29,556 bases of DNA from MVYY01 sp035369865. Lineage in GTDB: Bacteria > Bacteroidota > Bacteroidia > Bacteroidales > Paludibacteraceae. This document shows, in pieces, positions 9,010-16,982 of this stretch. A program made the position numbers and the translations under genes. The number at the start of each line of letters is the position of its first letter. The first letter of the stretch is position 1. The notes below the pieces were generated by a model. That model worked only from the letters and a program-made list of their open reading frames with translations, was not told the origin of the DNA and did no database searches. Location: the NCBI GenBank assembly GCA_035369865.1, contig DAOOVG010000019.1, positions 1 through 29,556 on the forward strand, given 5' to 3'.

Positions 9010-9123
9010 AGAGTTTGGAGTTTGGAAATTCGAGGTACGAGATACGAGGTACAAGGTGCTGGATTTAGCTGACAATCAAAAATTTGGAATTTGGAGTAGA
9101 AACATTTCACGAAGCGTATTCTA
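9010..9123. repeat. GAGTTT/TACGAG low-complexity stretch plus decayed palindrome, copy 2
   Basis: This lies in the 325-bp gap between the divergent U32 and DUF134 genes. Tandem-like GAGTTTGGAGTTTGG and CGAGGTACGAGATACGAGG runs (9010-9052) are followed by 9096-9123, which keeps most positions of a GTAGAGACGTTTC/GAAACGTCTCTA palindrome. The gap at 7247-7380 has the same order of parts. Otherwise the gap holds only promoter elements. Confidence 0.45.
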
Positions 9124-9195
9124 TAGTTAAAGCCAAATTATTTTTATTACATAGAGATTTTTTTAAATAATGAACATAAGTTCAAAATTTTTTTG

Positions 9196-9203
9196 TAATT
9201 TTG
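9196..9203 (+). promoter_or_regulatory. -7 promoter element of the DUF134-DUF89-ZIP operon
   Basis: TAATTTTG matches TAnnTTTG and ends 27 bases before the ATG at 9231. No TTTG is seen at the usual -33 position, so the promoter may depend on an activator or be weak. Confidence 0.4.
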
Positions 9204-9230
9204 CCTTGTTTTTAAAAATCGAAAAAGATT

Positions 9231-9635
9231 ATGGCTCGTCCTCAACATCAACGTAAAATGGCTTCACCACCGCTTATGATGGGTTATCAGCCTTTTGGAA
9301 TTTTTCCTAAAAAATCAGAGAAAATAGTTTTACATTTTGACGAATATGAAGCTATTCGTTTGCTGGATTATGAAGGATTTCAACAAATAGAAGCTGCAAA
9401 ACGTATGCAGATTTCAAGACCAACTTTAACACGGATTTACGAAAATGCACGCAAAACTATAGCAAAAGCAATGGTAGAAGGAAAAACAATTGTAATTGAA
9501 GGAGGTAATGTGGAATTTGATCAGCAATGGTTTCGCTGCAAACATTGTTTTAAATTAGTGAATAATAAGGAAACGCACGTTCATATCAATGAAGAGGAAA
9601 AAGAAAATTTATTGCCTTTACTAACTAATAAGTAA
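9231..9635 (+). CDS. DUF134 family HTH DNA-binding protein
   Basis: A 134-aa member of the DUF134 family, small predicted regulators with a sigma-70 region-4-like helix-turn-helix. The family layout is clear: a basic start (MARPQHQRKM), the YQPFGIFPKK segment, the conserved HFDEYEAIRLLDYEGF block (about 42-57), the HTH around QQIEAAKRMQISRPTLTRI (about 58-76), then a GKTIVIEGGN strand. The C-terminal tail adds CKHC and HVH, a likely metal-binding site. It is the first gene of an operon with a metal-dependent phosphatase and a ZIP transporter, so control of metal homeostasis is a reasonable inference; no ligand has been shown by the sequence. Confidence 0.88.
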   Translation: MARPQHQRKMASPPLMMGYQPFGIFPKKSEKIVLHFDEYEAIRLLDYEGFQQIEAAKRMQISRPTLTRIYENARKTIAKAMVEGKTIVIEGGNVEFDQQWFRCKHCFKLVNNKETHVHINEEEKENLLPLLTNK

Positions 9636-9676
9636 TTAACTGATTTACAATTAAAAAACATAATATATTAATAAAA

Positions 9677-10552
9677 ATGCAAGAAAGTGGAATTAATGAA
9701 CAATGCAAATTTTGCTTTGTACAAAATTTTGAAAGATTGATTGAGAAGTTTCTCATAAATGAAAACGATAAAAAAAAATTTAGACAACAATATCAGAAAA
9801 TTTTACGTGAAAGCGATGGCAAACTGATGCCTGAAATTTATCGTGAATTAAACAAGGATTTTTTGAAATTGAGTGGGCTTTCTGATCCCTTTGCCGAAGA
9901 AAAACGTAAAAGTAATGAAATTGCCCTTGAATTATATAATGATTTAAAACAGATTGTTGAAAAGTCTGAAAATCCTTTTCAGTTGGCGTTGCGACTCGCT
10001 ATTGCTGGAAACATTATGGATTATGGTCCCACTGCACATTTTGATGTACATAGCACTATTGAAAAGGCTTTTACTATTCAATTTGCCATTGATCATTCAG
10101 CAGAATTACACAATCGAATTAAAACAGCTAAAAAAATTCTGTATCTTGGTGACAATGCAGGCGAAATTGTTTTTGACAAATTATTTATTGAAACAATGAA
10201 ACATCCCAATGTAACTTTTGCTGTTCGTGGTGCTCCAGCACTGAATGATGTTACACTCGAAGATGCTTACCAGGTTGGAATAGACAAAGTTGCCAGAGTA
10301 ATTTCCAATGGGAATGATGTAGCTTCTACAATTGTAAAAGAATGCAGTTCTGAATTTCAGGAAATTTTCCAACATGCGGATTTAATTATTTCAAAAGGTC
10401 AGGGAAATCTGGAAGGGTTAATATATCAAAATGATCCAAGAATTTTCTTTTTATTAGTAGCAAAATGTGATGTGATTGCACAATTGCTTGGTGTAGAAAA
10501 GGGAAGTTTTGTCGTTTACAATACTCAATTACCAAAAAATAAAAATTTATGA
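9677..10552 (+). CDS. DUF89 / ARMT1-like metal-dependent damage-control phosphatase
   Basis: A 291-aa protein of the DUF89 family (subfamily with an N-terminal CxxC, as in archaeal and bacterial members). Studied DUF89 enzymes are Mn/Ni/Co-dependent phosphatases that remove harmful phosphorylated metabolites. Visible are CKFC (residues 10-13), the aspartate motif LGDNAGE (157-163), the metal-site residues in ALNDVT (188-193) and SKGQGNLEGL (239-248) with the conserved lysine K240. Length is normal for this subfamily. It starts 41 bp after the DUF134 gene and its stop overlaps the start of the ZIP gene by ATGA, so the two are translationally coupled. The natural substrate is unknown. Confidence 0.88.
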   Translation: MQESGINEQCKFCFVQNFERLIEKFLINENDKKKFRQQYQKILRESDGKLMPEIYRELNKDFLKLSGLSDPFAEEKRKSNEIALELYNDLKQIVEKSENPFQLALRLAIAGNIMDYGPTAHFDVHSTIEKAFTIQFAIDHSAELHNRIKTAKKILYLGDNAGEIVFDKLFIETMKHPNVTFAVRGAPALNDVTLEDAYQVGIDKVARVISNGNDVASTIVKECSSEFQEIFQHADLIISKGQGNLEGLIYQNDPRIFFLLVAKCDVIAQLLGVEKGSFVVYNTQLPKNKNL

Positions 10553-11295
10553 CGCAAAGTCTTATTTTTACTATATTGGCTTTATTTTTAGGGAGTGTTG
10601 GTAGCGTATTACTGGCAGGATTAATTTTGTTATTAAAGGAAAAGAGGCTACAGCAGATTACGCGTTTTTTAACTTATTTAGCAGGAGGCACATTGTTAGG
10701 TTCTGCTTTGGTGGGAATGATTCCAGAAGCACTCGCTGTATTGAAACCTGAAATTGTACTGAATGTTTTATTAGGAGGACTTGTTTTTTTCTTTGTGTTG
10801 GAAAAAATCATTTTATGGAGAATTTGTGCCGACGCTTCCTGCGAAAGAAATTTATTGGCTGCAGCTCCAATGGTTTTATTTGGCGATGCTTTCCACAATG
10901 CCATTGATGGAGTGATTATTGCTTCTGCATTTTTAACTTCCAATAGCTTTGGTTGGGTAGTTACTTTGTCGGTTGTTTTTCATGAAGTTCCTCAAGAGTT
11001 GGGCGATTTTGGCGTTTTATTGCGAAGTGGGATGAGTCGTTCTAAAGCTTTGTTTTATAATGCACTTTCAGGTTCTACTGCTTTGGTATTAGGAATTATA
11101 GCTTATTTTTCGTTAAGTTTTGCTAAATCACTGATTCCTTATGCACTGGCTTTTTCAGCAGCCAGTTTTTTATATATTGCATTAGCTGATTTGATTCCTG
11201 AAATGCATCGGAAAACTTCTTTCAAAGAAGGTCTCATCCAGATTATCTTTATTTTGGCAGGTATTTTTCTCATTTATCTTTTTGGACGAGATTAA
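10549..11295 (+). CDS. ZIP family divalent metal transporter
   Basis: A 248-aa inner-membrane protein with about eight hydrophobic segments, of the ZIP (ZupT/GufA-like) family that imports Zn2+, Fe2+, Mn2+ or related ions. Diagnostic metal-site motifs are HNAIDG (116-121) in transmembrane helix 4 and HEVPQELGDF (145-154) in helix 5. The start ATG overlaps the DUF89 stop codon, marking it as the last gene of that operon. It converges on lipA with only 32 bp between the stop codons. Which metal is carried cannot be read from sequence, but pairing with a metal-dependent phosphatase suggests supply of its cofactor. Confidence 0.93.
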   Translation: MTQSLIFTILALFLGSVGSVLLAGLILLLKEKRLQQITRFLTYLAGGTLLGSALVGMIPEALAVLKPEIVLNVLLGGLVFFFVLEKIILWRICADASCERNLLAAAPMVLFGDAFHNAIDGVIIASAFLTSNSFGWVVTLSVVFHEVPQELGDFGVLLRSGMSRSKALFYNALSGSTALVLGIIAYFSLSFAKSLIPYALAFSAASFLYIALADLIPEMHRKTSFKEGLIQIIFILAGIFLIYLFGRD

Positions 11296-11327
11296 AAAAT
11301 TCAGTGATTATCAGAAAAATACCTGAG

Positions 11328-12173
11328 TTATAAAATATGTTTTTCAGCAAAATAAGAAGAACGAACAAAAGGAGCACTTTCTACATATTTAAAACCTTTT
11401 TGTAATCCGATTTCTTTGTATTTTTCAAACTGTTGTGGTGAAATATAAGCTGATACAGGAATATTTTTTTTAGAAGGTTGTAAATATTGTCCAATTGTCA
11501 AAATAGAGCAACCCGCTTTCAGTACATCTTCCATCAAATCCAGTACTTCTTCTTCCGTTTCGCCCAAGCCAACCATTATTCCGGATTTGGTAATAATTCC
11601 TTGCGAAGCCACATAATTTAAAACTGCTAAACTGGTTTCATATCGAGCTTTTGAACGAATCAATGGCGTTAATCGACGGACTGTTTCCATATTGTGAGAG
11701 ATGATGTTTGGCTTTTCCTGAATAATTATATCTAGCAAATCGTGTTGTCCGTCAAAGTCGGGAATAAGTACTTCTATTGTTGTATTGGGATTTTTTACTT
11801 GAATGGCACGAATGGTTTTTGCCCAAAAGGAAGCACCTTTATCATGCAAATCGTCTCTATCTACGGAAGTAATCACGACATGTTTCAGTTTTAAGGAGTA
11901 AACGGCTTCGGCAATTGCTTGACTTTCTGCTGGATCTGGTGGAAGAGGACGACCTGTTGCGGTATTGCAAAATTTACAGGAACGTGTACAAATTTCGCCC
12001 AATATCATAAAAGTAGCGGTTCCCCTATTCCAGCATTCACTCAAATTTGGACATTTTCCGCTTTCACAAATGGTGTGAAGTTGATGTTGCTGGATAGTTT
12101 GATGGACATTTGAAAAATTGGAAGTACTTGTCAATCGCGTTCTAATCCAATCGGGCTTTTGTAAATTGTTCAT
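11328..12173 (-). CDS. lipA: Lipoyl synthase LipA
   Basis: Radical SAM enzyme that inserts two sulfurs into octanoyl groups on lipoyl domains of 2-oxoacid dehydrogenases and the glycine cleavage H protein. The auxiliary cluster motif CESGKCPNLSEC and the radical SAM motif CTRSCKFC are both present, followed by VITSVDRDDLHDKGA and the C-terminal VRSSYFAEK end, whose RSSY serine is an auxiliary-cluster ligand in the family. The frame is open upstream to 12299, but that would overlap the pseudouridine synthase gene by about 120 bp. The ATG at 12173 (MNNLQKPDWIRTRL) matches the family start and gives 281 aa. It is the last gene of a four-gene minus-strand run. Confidence 0.97.
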   Translation of the reverse strand: MNNLQKPDWIRTRLTSTSNFSNVHQTIQQHQLHTICESGKCPNLSECWNRGTATFMILGEICTRSCKFCNTATGRPLPPDPAESQAIAEAVYSLKLKHVVITSVDRDDLHDKGASFWAKTIRAIQVKNPNTTIEVLIPDFDGQHDLLDIIIQEKPNIISHNMETVRRLTPLIRSKARYETSLAVLNYVASQGIITKSGIMVGLGETEEEVLDLMEDVLKAGCSILTIGQYLQPSKKNIPVSAYISPQQFEKYKEIGLQKGFKYVESAPFVRSSYFAEKHIL

Positions 12174-12180
12174 AAAATAT

Positions 12181-12867
12181 TTATTTATTTTTTTGCGAAT
12201 TTTCAAAATAGAGCCATAAATTGTCATTTTGAGGAACAGGTGCCGTAATTTGAATGAGTTGCTTGGTGACAGGATGAACAAATTCAATTTTTCTGGCATG
12301 AAGACTTATACCACCATTTTTGTCGGAACGCGGATAACCATATTTTAAATCTCCTTTGATAGGTGAACCAATTTTTGCCAATTGACAGCGAATTTGATGA
12401 TGCTTGCCAGTTTTGGGATGAATTTCCAGTAAATAATAATAATCAGAAGTGGCAAGGATTTTATATGAGAGAATCGCCTTTTTGCTGTCGTTGACAGGTT
12501 CATCATAGGCAAAGGTTCTGTTTAATTTTTCATTTCTTACTAAGAAATGTTCTAATTGTTCTTCCCTATAAGGTGGTTTTTGCCTGACAATTGCCCAATA
12601 AGTTTTTTTAACTTCCTGATTCTGAAACATAACATTGAAGCGAGATAAAGCTTTGCTTGTTTTTGCAAACAAAACGACGCCACTCACTGGCCTATCCAAC
12701 CGATGAGGAACACCTAGAAAAACCGCTCCCGGCTTATTGTATTTTTCCTTCAAATATTTTTTTACTTTTTCTGAAAGTGGCTCATCACCTGTTTTGTCGC
12801 CCTGCACAATGTCGGAATTGGTTTTGTTTATGGCAATGAGATGATTATCTTCGTATAAAATTTCCAT
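12181..12867 (-). CDS. RluA-family pseudouridine synthase
   Basis: RNA uridine isomerase of the RluA/RsuA superfamily. The 228-aa protein lacks an S4 domain and starts directly with the catalytic fold (ILYEDNHLIAINKT). The catalytic aspartate lies in VPHRLDRPVSGVVLFAKT. Later blocks KTYWAIV, LEIHPKTGKHHQIRCQLA and ISLHARKIEFVHP match motifs II-III of RluA enzymes. Short single-domain members of this kind in Bacteroidetes are of unassigned target (rRNA or tRNA). It sits between rlmB (27 bp away) and lipA (7 bp away). Confidence 0.93.
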   Translation of the reverse strand: MEILYEDNHLIAINKTNSDIVQGDKTGDEPLSEKVKKYLKEKYNKPGAVFLGVPHRLDRPVSGVVLFAKTSKALSRFNVMFQNQEVKKTYWAIVRQKPPYREEQLEHFLVRNEKLNRTFAYDEPVNDSKKAILSYKILATSDYYYLLEIHPKTGKHHQIRCQLAKIGSPIKGDLKYGYPRSDKNGGISLHARKIEFVHPVTKQLIQITAPVPQNDNLWLYFENSQKNK

Positions 12868-12894
12868 TAGATTTAAATGTTATGTAAATACCAC

Positions 12895-13668
12895 TTAAAT
12901 GCTGTTCAAATTTCGTTGACGAACTACTTCATAAATCAAAATACCAGCCGCAACTGAAACATTTAAAGATTCGATTTTCCCCAGCATAGGAATTCGCACC
13001 TTTTCCTCACATAAAGATAAAAGTTCTGGATGGATACCTTTATCTTCTGCTCCCATCACCAATGTTATCGGTTCTTTGTAAGAAACTTCGGTATAATTTT
13101 TATCAGCTTTTTCTGTTACAGCGACAAGTTTAAGTCCCGAATCCAACAAAAACTTCAACGTATTTTCCAAATTATTTTCTCTACAAATAGGTATGGAAAA
13201 CAATGCTCCCGCAGAAGTTTTGATGGCATCTGCATTGATGGAAGCGCTGCCTCTGGCAGGAATGATAATAGCGTCAACTTTCCCACCTTCACAAGTTCGA
13301 GCAATGGCACCAAAGTTACGAACGTCAGTAATTTCGTCTAACACAACTACAAAAGGCATTCTTCCTTCTTCATAAATTTGAGGAATGATATTTTCAATGG
13401 ATTGATAGGAAATGGGTGAAATATAAGCAATTACGCCCTGATGATTTTTATTGGTAATGGTATTTAATTTTTCTTCTAGCACAAATTGGACAGGAATTTG
13501 TAAATCTTTTATTGCCTGAAAAAGTTGCCTTCTTGTTTCGTTACTGATATTTTTCCTCAACAGGATTTTGTCAATTTCCTTCCCACTTTGAATGGCTTCA
13601 ATAACGGCTCTTACTCCAAAAATCATTTCTTTTTCAGGACGGCGTTTGGTTTTATATTGGTTTATCAT
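12895..13668 (-). CDS. rlmB: 23S rRNA (guanosine-2'-O-)-methyltransferase RlmB
   Basis: SpoU-class (SPOUT) 2'-O-methyltransferase expected to modify G2251 (E. coli numbering) in the ribosomal P-loop. The N-terminal substrate-binding domain starts IFGVRAVIEAI. The three SpoU motifs are clear: DVRNFGAIARTC with the catalytic arginine, LVMGAEDKGI, and IPMLGKIESLNVSVAAGI forming the SAM-binding knot. The length of 257 aa is normal. It lies 42 bp after the small unknown gene and 27 bp before the pseudouridine synthase gene, so two RNA-modification genes are paired. Confidence 0.96.
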   Translation of the reverse strand: MINQYKTKRRPEKEMIFGVRAVIEAIQSGKEIDKILLRKNISNETRRQLFQAIKDLQIPVQFVLEEKLNTITNKNHQGVIAYISPISYQSIENIIPQIYEEGRMPFVVVLDEITDVRNFGAIARTCEGGKVDAIIIPARGSASINADAIKTSAGALFSIPICRENNLENTLKFLLDSGLKLVAVTEKADKNYTEVSYKEPITLVMGAEDKGIHPELLSLCEEKVRIPMLGKIESLNVSVAAGILIYEVVRQRNLNSI

Positions 13669-13710
13669 AAAATTTTTATCAACTTAAATATTTGTTTTCA
13701 AATAATTTAA

Positions 13711-14115
13711 TTAAGAAAGTTTATTTTTGAGTTCTTCTATTCTTATTTCCCGTTCAAAGGAAAAAGTTTTGTCCTTTTCATTCAGTAAATGATACAATTC
13801 CAGCGACTTTAAATAAAAAATCTTTGCTGTCTTTGTTTGATGATCAGCTTCGAATGAGGTTGCTGTTTCGTGAGTTATTTGTGACAATAAATTTAAAATA
13901 GAAATATTATAATTTCTCTGGCGGATGGTTTCAATGAATTTTTCAATGGGCATAACAGTCAATTCCTTCAAATCATAATGTAATAATTCGCGATAGGTTT
14001 CATCTGCCATTTTCAGAGCGTCTTCTGGGAAACCTTTTTCACGCAATCCCAACATAGCTGCAATGGCATAATTCAACTTTTCAAGATATTTCAGTAAATA
14101 ATCTTCTGTTGGCAT
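13711..14115 (-). CDS. Small conserved-looking alpha-helical protein, unknown function
   Basis: A 134-aa soluble, helix-rich protein beginning MPTEDYLLKYLEKLNYAIAA. The N-terminal part (membrane-distal helices, GLREKGFPEDALKMADETYREL) is reminiscent of DUF6483-like proteins of Firmicutes, but this is recalled and not proven. No catalytic motif, signal peptide or membrane segment is seen. The open frame reaches back to 14187, which would overlap the -7 promoter element at 14175-14182, so the ATG at 14115 is chosen. It leads the run to rlmB, the pseudouridine synthase gene and lipA. Confidence 0.7.
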   Translation of the reverse strand: MPTEDYLLKYLEKLNYAIAAMLGLREKGFPEDALKMADETYRELLHYDLKELTVMPIEKFIETIRQRNYNISILNLLSQITHETATSFEADHQTKTAKIFYLKSLELYHLLNEKDKTFSFEREIRIEELKNKLS

Positions 14116-14174
14116 CCGATATTTTGATAAATAATTAAAATCGAATTTTTTACTTAATTGAAGAACAATTTTTG

Positions 14175-14182
14175 CAAAGTTA
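14175..14182 (-). promoter_or_regulatory. -7 promoter element of the unknown gene-rlmB-lipA run
   Basis: Minus-strand TAACTTTG (14182-14175), within the wider TAACTTTGC context also seen upstream of the SPOR gene. It decides the downstream start codon at 14115. No clear -33 box. Confidence 0.5.
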
Positions 14183-14222
14183 CTCAAATAATTGAATATC
14201 TTTTTTAGCAGTCAACTTTTAA

Positions 14223-14262
14223 AAATCAAATTTAAGAGCAAATTCCTACTTTTATAATAGAG
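14223..14262 (+). repeat. Dispersed intergenic repeat, copy B
   Basis: AAATCAAATTTAAGAGCA (14223-14240) and the following bases repeat the sequence found on the minus strand at 7578-7541, with few differences. It lies in the spacer upstream of the unknown gene-rlmB run, about 6.7 kb from copy A and in opposite orientation. Similarity may continue weakly (CC, A-run, TG, T-run) to about 14290. Confidence 0.6.
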
Positions 14263-14397
14263 AAAATCCAAAAGTGCTTTTTTATTTTTTATTTTTATTT
14301 CATGGCAAATTAAAAATTTCTTATAAAAAAATTTTCTGTGTAATTTTGTGAAAATGAATGGTTTATTACAATGATAAAGATATAGTAAAATTTTACA

Positions 14398-14444
14398 AAA
14401 AAACCAAAGATGACAATAAGAAAAATTGTAACCTTTGGTTTTTT
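14398..14444 (-). terminator. Hairpin terminator of the sugar transporter-kinase operon
   Basis: AAAAAACCAAAG (14398-14409) pairs perfectly over 12 bp with CTTTGGTTTTTT (14433-14444), and an inner ACAAT/ATTGT pair extends the stem. Read on the minus strand it begins 21 bases after the kinase stop and ends in a T run, as expected of an intrinsic terminator. Being A/T-flanked on both sides it may act in both directions. Confidence 0.7.
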
Positions 14445-14465
14445 ACAATCAATGAATTAAGATTT

Positions 14466-15422
14466 CTATTGAAGTTCCCAAGCTAAGGCACTTGCCCCTA
14501 AAATGGCTGCATCCGATTCTTTAAGAATTGAGAATAGAATTTTAATTTTTCCTTTCCAGATAGGGAGAAGATTTTTTTCCATGTTTTCCCTAATAGGACC
14601 TAATATAAATTCACCTGCTTTTGATAAACCTCCAAAAAGAATAATAGCCTCAGGGGCGCTGAAAGCAACAAAATCAGCAAATAATTCTCCTAAAATTTTT
14701 CCTGTAAAATTAAAAATTTCAATAGCTACTTCGTCGCCTTCTTTCGCCGCATCATAAACATCTTTTGAAGTAATATCAGCTAAAGGGATATTCCGTAAAA
14801 TACTCTCTTGATTGGTTGTTTCAAGGATTTCCCTTGCTGTCCGAGCAACTCCAGTAGCTGATGCGTAAGCCTCAAGACAACCATTTTTCCCACATCCACA
14901 CAAACGACCATTTCTTATGGCAGTTACGTGTCCTAATTCTCCAGCAAAGCCATCGTGACCATAAACTAATTTTCCATCAATAACGATACCGCTCCCTACA
15001 CCTGTACCTAAAGTAATCATGATAAAATCTTTCATGCCGCGAGCTATACCATACGTCATTTCTCCGATCGCAGCAGCATTTGCATCGTTTGTCAAAGCCA
15101 CTGGTATCCCAAATTTCTCACGGAGAAGTGAGGAAAAAGGAATAACTCCTTTCCATGGAAGATTAGGAGCAAATTCAATGTTACCTGTATAAAAATTTCC
15201 ATTTGGTGCACCAACTCCAATTCCTCTAATTTTTTCTATGCCACCTTCAGCAACAATTAATTTCATTAATTCATTATAAAGGTCGTCTATATAAAGATTT
15301 ACATCACTATGTGCAGTTGTTTTTATAGCACTTTTGGTTAATACATTTCCCCGAACATCTACAATACCAAAAACAGTATTTGTTCCTCCCATGTCAATGC
15401 CTATTACATAAGGTTTTTCCAT
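14466..15422 (-). CDS. ROK family sugar kinase, probable glucokinase
   Basis: Cytoplasmic ATP-dependent hexose kinase of the ROK family, 318 aa. The N-terminal phosphate-binding motif is IGIDMGGTN, the catalytic region includes ALTNDANAAAIGE, and the ROK zinc-binding signature is GELGHVTA...CGCGKNGCLEAYAS. The upstream frame reaches 15449 only through a TTG overlapping the transporter stop; the ATG at 15422 gives the family-typical start MEKPYVIGID and leaves 23 bp between the genes. Cotranscription with a FucP-like sugar importer suggests uptake followed by phosphorylation. Glucose is the likeliest substrate, but N-acetylglucosamine or mannose kinases of this family look similar. Confidence 0.92.
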   Translation of the reverse strand: MEKPYVIGIDMGGTNTVFGIVDVRGNVLTKSAIKTTAHSDVNLYIDDLYNELMKLIVAEGGIEKIRGIGVGAPNGNFYTGNIEFAPNLPWKGVIPFSSLLREKFGIPVALTNDANAAAIGEMTYGIARGMKDFIMITLGTGVGSGIVIDGKLVYGHDGFAGELGHVTAIRNGRLCGCGKNGCLEAYASATGVARTAREILETTNQESILRNIPLADITSKDVYDAAKEGDEVAIEIFNFTGKILGELFADFVAFSAPEAIILFGGLSKAGEFILGPIRENMEKNLLPIWKGKIKILFSILKESDAAILGASALAWELQ

Positions 15423-15445
15423 AATTAGATTTTTTATTTTGTCGT

Positions 15446-16796
15446 TCAAATTTCAACAGGAATATTTTTATTTACATTTTTTGAGCCAATTACAGCATAA
15501 AACAGGATATACAGCAATCCAACAAAAATTACCCAATAACTGGTTTGATAAGTAGAAATATCTGCAATCCAATTTTGCAATAATGGTAAAATACCACCTC
15601 CAACAACCATCATCATAAATATTCCTGAGGCTGCTGCTGTATATTTTCCAAGCCCTTCCACTGCCAGATTAAAAATACATCCCCACATAACTGAAGTACA
15701 CAAACCGCATAGCACTAAAAACAAAGCAATAAGAGGAACTTGTACCATACCAAATGATGAACCAGTGAATACAGGCATAGAAGTTGTTAAATTTTTAGGT
15801 AAGAAAATTGCAAGTAAAACTAAAATAATCCCTCCTGTAGCTACACTTGTCAACATAGCTTTACTGGAAATTTTGCCACCAATCAGACTTCCGATGAAAC
15901 GACCAATAAGCATTAAAAACCAGTATGTTCCAGCAACAAATCCTCCAATAGCTGCTGCTTTTTGTGGATTCAATGCTGCTCCTTTGTCAGAAACATCTGC
16001 AAGGAAAAAATTAAGTGTACCTGGAATTCCTACTTCTACTCCAACATAAATAAAAATAGCAATAGCACCTAATACAAAATGACGAAAATTCCAGGGACTA
16101 TGTTCATATTTAATTTCAGTATTTCTACTTCTATTTTCATCTGGATCTTTAATAGGAATGAATAATAGAATCAGAAAAGTAGCTGCAAAAACACCTAAAG
16201 CAATATAAAGGATAGGATTTACACTATTAATAGTAATTTCACCTGATAAAACGCGGTCTTTTGTAATATCACCAAAAGGCACCTACAAACATAGGTGTTA
16301 GTGTAGCAGCCAAAGAATTGAATGTTGCTCCAATTTGGATTAATTGATTCCCTTTGTTGCCACCTCCACCAAGAAGATTTAACATAGGATTAACAACGGC
16401 ATTCAACATACATACCGAAAAACCTGCCACAAATGCACCCAATAAGTAAACAAAGAAATTAGCAGGAAGAGTAAAAAGCTGAGAACCCACTCCAATAATT
16501 CCAGATAAATATTGGATTAAAACGCCAAAAAATCCTACAGCAATTGCAGCAAGAGCAGTTTTTTTATAACCAATTCTTGTTAACAATTTTCCTGCTGGAA
16601 TACCCATAAACAGATAAGCTAAAAAGTTCATCATATTTCCTAACATACCCAGGAAATTCGAGCCTTCAAATTGTGGCTGATTTTTCCAAATAACTCCAAT
16701 AGGAGCTGCAAGATTAGTCACAAATGAAATCATTCCAAAAAGGAAAATCATTGTGATAATTGCTACGAGATTCCCATTTTTTTTCTGTGTAGCCAT
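15446..16796 (-). pseudogene. FucP-like sugar MFS transporter, interrupted by a frameshift
   Basis: Sugar:H+ symporter of the FucP/GluP branch of the major facilitator superfamily. The first part (16796-16269, 175 codons) has the opening helices with the MFS loop motif GIPAGKLLTRIGYKKTAL and ends abruptly at TGA in VGAFW. The rest (about 16282-15446) continues in another frame with the remaining helices. Together they span 1351 nt, one base more than 450 codons, about normal for the family (430-450 aa). The simplest explanation is one extra base in the A4 run at 16274-16277 (T4 in the gene). No other damage is seen, so a sequencing or assembly error is as likely as a real mutation. A GTG at 16282 could restart translation. 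Confidence 0.85.
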
Positions 16797-16860
16797 ATTG
16801 TTTCGAAATTAATTAAGTTAATAATGTTAAATTTACAGTTTAAATAAAAAGATAGAACAA

Positions 16861-16868
16861 CAAAAGTA
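16861..16868 (-). promoter_or_regulatory. -7 promoter element of the sugar transporter-kinase operon
   Basis: Minus-strand TACTTTTG (16868-16861) matches TAnnTTTG, 64 bases before the ATG at 16796. The nearest TTTG is too close to be the -33 box. Confidence 0.4.
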
Positions 16869-16982
16869 CCATTTTTTTGGTCAAATTTCTTAAAAAGAGC
16901 ATCAAAAAATACATCAGATAAACAATGTTTTACAACATATTTTTTGTCTCAATTACTATTTTTGTTTTGATTTATAATTCGT

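Noticed and set aside
12174..12299. Longer lipA start at 12299
   Set aside because: It would overlap most of the end of the pseudouridine synthase gene, and the added residues do not resemble LipA; the ATG at 12173 matches the family.
16269..16282. Programmed ribosomal frameshift in the sugar transporter
   Set aside because: No typical slippery heptamer, stimulatory structure or internal Shine-Dalgarno is evident, and MFS transporters are not known to use one; an indel in the T4 run is simpler.
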